Shown: positions 62,226-64,000 of the stretch, in pieces | How the letters are laid out: each line of letters begins with the position of its first letter | Position numbering within the stretch: position 1 is the first letter of the stretch | NCBI RefSeq assembly: GCF_027942865.1 | Contig: NC_134515.1 | Span: forward strand, 17,692,227-17,756,226 | Direction: 5' to 3' | Origin: Odontesthes bonariensis | Lineage: Eukaryota > Chordata > Actinopteri > Atheriniformes > Atherinopsidae | Length of the DNA: 64,000 bases | The notes under the pieces: generated by a model | What the model saw: only the letters and a program-made list of their open reading frames with translations | Told to the model about the DNA's origin: nothing | Databases searched by the model: none | Program-made: the position numbers and the translations under genes

Positions 62226-64000
62226 CGACGCCGGCGGCCACATGCTCAGCACGCCCTCGTTTGTTTCTCATCGTTCTCTGGGATCGTTCTTAGGTTGAAC
62301 CCGTCTGACAGCATTACTCAAGCCTCTGGGACTGACTCAGCCTCATGGGTGATTCAACAAGTACGCTTCTGTCGGTGGCTGGACTCCTTTTTTTTTTTTT
62401 TTTTTTTTTTTAATTTTCCTAACTTGTTTTTATGACTCTTTGCAATTGTATTCTAACTAAAAATCAGGAATCACAGAACACTATGCACATGCTGATCCAG
62501 TCGATGCCCTGACCGACATAATGTTGGTGAACCACCTGCAGTTTGTTGGTTGACGCTGCATAAGTGGTCAGTGCCTCTGCCGTGACCTCCACACTTTTTC
62601 CATTTATGCATTCCTTTCTTGTAGCCTTTGGAGTTTAAATGGTATTGTGCTATGACAACACTGAGGTGAATAACATTTAACTTGAAATGTTGGCACGGTG
62701 GTGTACTGCTATTATCTGACCACAAGGTGGCAGCACACTCACGTCAACAGTGCATTGTCTCAAATTGAGCATTATAATCTTGTTTTTAGAAATGGGTTTT
62801 TAAATGGATATTTGCTGTTCAGACAACACAGGGGAGGGAAAAAAAGAGAGAGATGGCCGCCACTCCGTAGAGAGCCTTTAGGGTAGTTTGGATGAAAGCA
62901 CTACGAGGCATTTAAAGAGCAGTACTGACCACTCGCTGCGCTGTCAGGTTTCTCCGTGATGTGACCCATCAGGCAGCCGACGGGAAGATTTTCAGCTTTT
63001 TTTTTTTTTTTTTAAAACAAGAAGATATTGTCACTGTGATTATTTGTAGCATGCATCTGCAGGAAACTTATGTCGGCACACACGTCTTTTTATCATCCGT
63101 CACTCCTGCTTTTAGTTTTCAACCACATGCTGTTGGGGCCCAAGAGTGTTTTTAAACTCCCCTCGTCTCTCCCAGCAGTTGATCACTGGTTTGCACATAT
63201 TTAAGCCAGTTAATGGAGAACCACCTGTGTAATGGTTGGCAGACTCTTGGGTCCCAGTGGCACAAAGCTGAGAACCATTTGATGTTGTGTTAATGAGATG
63301 TATGTCAGGGGGAAGGGGGGTGGTCTGGGTAAACGGGCTCTGTGGGTGCCTGAATTTTTCAAACTTTGGTTTTAAAGAACCATGCTGACAGAAAAACGAC
63401 AATCTACAAAGTGCTGCACAAATGTAACGAAATAAGATCGGTTTGCCATATCATAGACATGTTTAGTATTTTTAAAATGTGCAGAAGTGGCGCACATTCA
63501 GTCGAATGTGAACGCACTCTGCTACACCTTACCCTTCCTTGCTTGCAGCTTCCACTTGATTTATATTCCTTGTTGTAGATTTGTTTAAGTATCTATTAAA
63601 GATTATTTCAAATGAAGTGCTGTGCTTCATCCAGCTTTCTGTTGTGACATCACCACACTTGTTACTTAGCCCCACTGAGTGTTTCATCCAGGGGCAACAG
63701 ATTATACATTAAAATCAAGATTTGTTTCCACACCAGATGACCTTTTAGGAAAAGCACAGATGAAGCGATGGCTGCACTGTTCTGTGCTCTGTTTTGCTGT
63801 CCTGGTTTACTTTGGGTCATTACAATGCATTTTTGATATGGGATTAAAAATAATTCAAAGGCCCGTTGGTCCTAAGAAAGACGTTTTTGCTGTGTCATGT
63901 TAAGCCTGACTGGTAGTTTTATCAAGACACTTGAATATAACGTGATGAAGTTGATCCTCTTAATGACGGATGTCCTTTCCCTTCTACAACCTGCTGTAAA
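62226..64000 (+). other. spsb1 3' UTR and downstream sequence
   Basis: Non-coding. About 1.4 kb is presumed 3' UTR, with two long T runs; the rest to the window edge shows nothing recognised. SLC25A33, the next human gene, is not in the window. Confidence 0.5.
63595..63600 (+). terminator. Candidate polyadenylation signal of spsb1 (ATTAAA)
   Basis: ATTAAA lies about 1.37 kb past the spsb1 stop codon, giving a 3' UTR of plausible length. The presumed UTR contains a 24-base T run (62388-62411) and a second T run near 62,999-63,013. No AATAAA was noticed nearer the stop. This assignment is inference. Confidence 0.35.

Overview
This window is eukaryotic and comes from a teleost fish, most likely a spiny-rayed (percomorph) species. 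The genes are split by GT-AG introns. There are long AT-rich intergenic stretches and abundant fish-type repeats (Tc1-like transposons, 5'-truncated LINE tails, a TTAA-flanked non-autonomous element, microsatellites). The order of recognisable genes matches human 1p36.2: CA6, SLC2A5, GPR157, MIR34A, SPSB1. I cannot name the species.

Layout. Positions 1-8,700 hold no gene I can support, only repeats. From 8,702 to 14,078 (+) lies a ten-exon secreted carbonic anhydrase VI with a C-terminal pentraxin domain, 540 aa. Tail-to-tail with it, 14,523-21,484 (-) is a twelve-exon class II GLUT sugar transporter (slc2a5-like, 512 aa). After about 5.5 kb without a recognised gene comes gpr157 (26,972-34,279, -; four exons, 335 aa, the human length as I recall it). 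About 3 kb upstream of its start codon, on the same strand, is the miR-34a hairpin (37,406-37,515), with both arms recognisable. The next ~18 kb (37.5-56 kb) is non-coding as far as I can see and includes a candidate p53 element. A CpG-richer patch near 56 kb may be the spsb1 promoter. The spsb1 coding exons (60,041-62,225, +; 273 aa) end the window.

The genes are not one pathway. They are a conserved linkage group of a secreted CO2-hydrating enzyme, a fructose/hexose transporter, an orphan ciliary GPCR, a p53-responsive tumour-suppressor microRNA and an E3 ligase adaptor. Two human neighbours are not seen here: SLC2A7 beside SLC2A5, and H6PD between MIR34A and SPSB1. The most useful items for a second look are the unlabelled miR-34a gene and its candidate p53 element, the CA6-pentraxin fusion with an altered pentraxin signature, the nearly overlapping 3' ends of ca6 and slc2a5, and several datable nested transposon insertions. 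I found no evidence for a wholly new system.

All exon coordinates were built by hand from splice consensus, reading frame and family similarity. Phases close exactly for all four coding genes.
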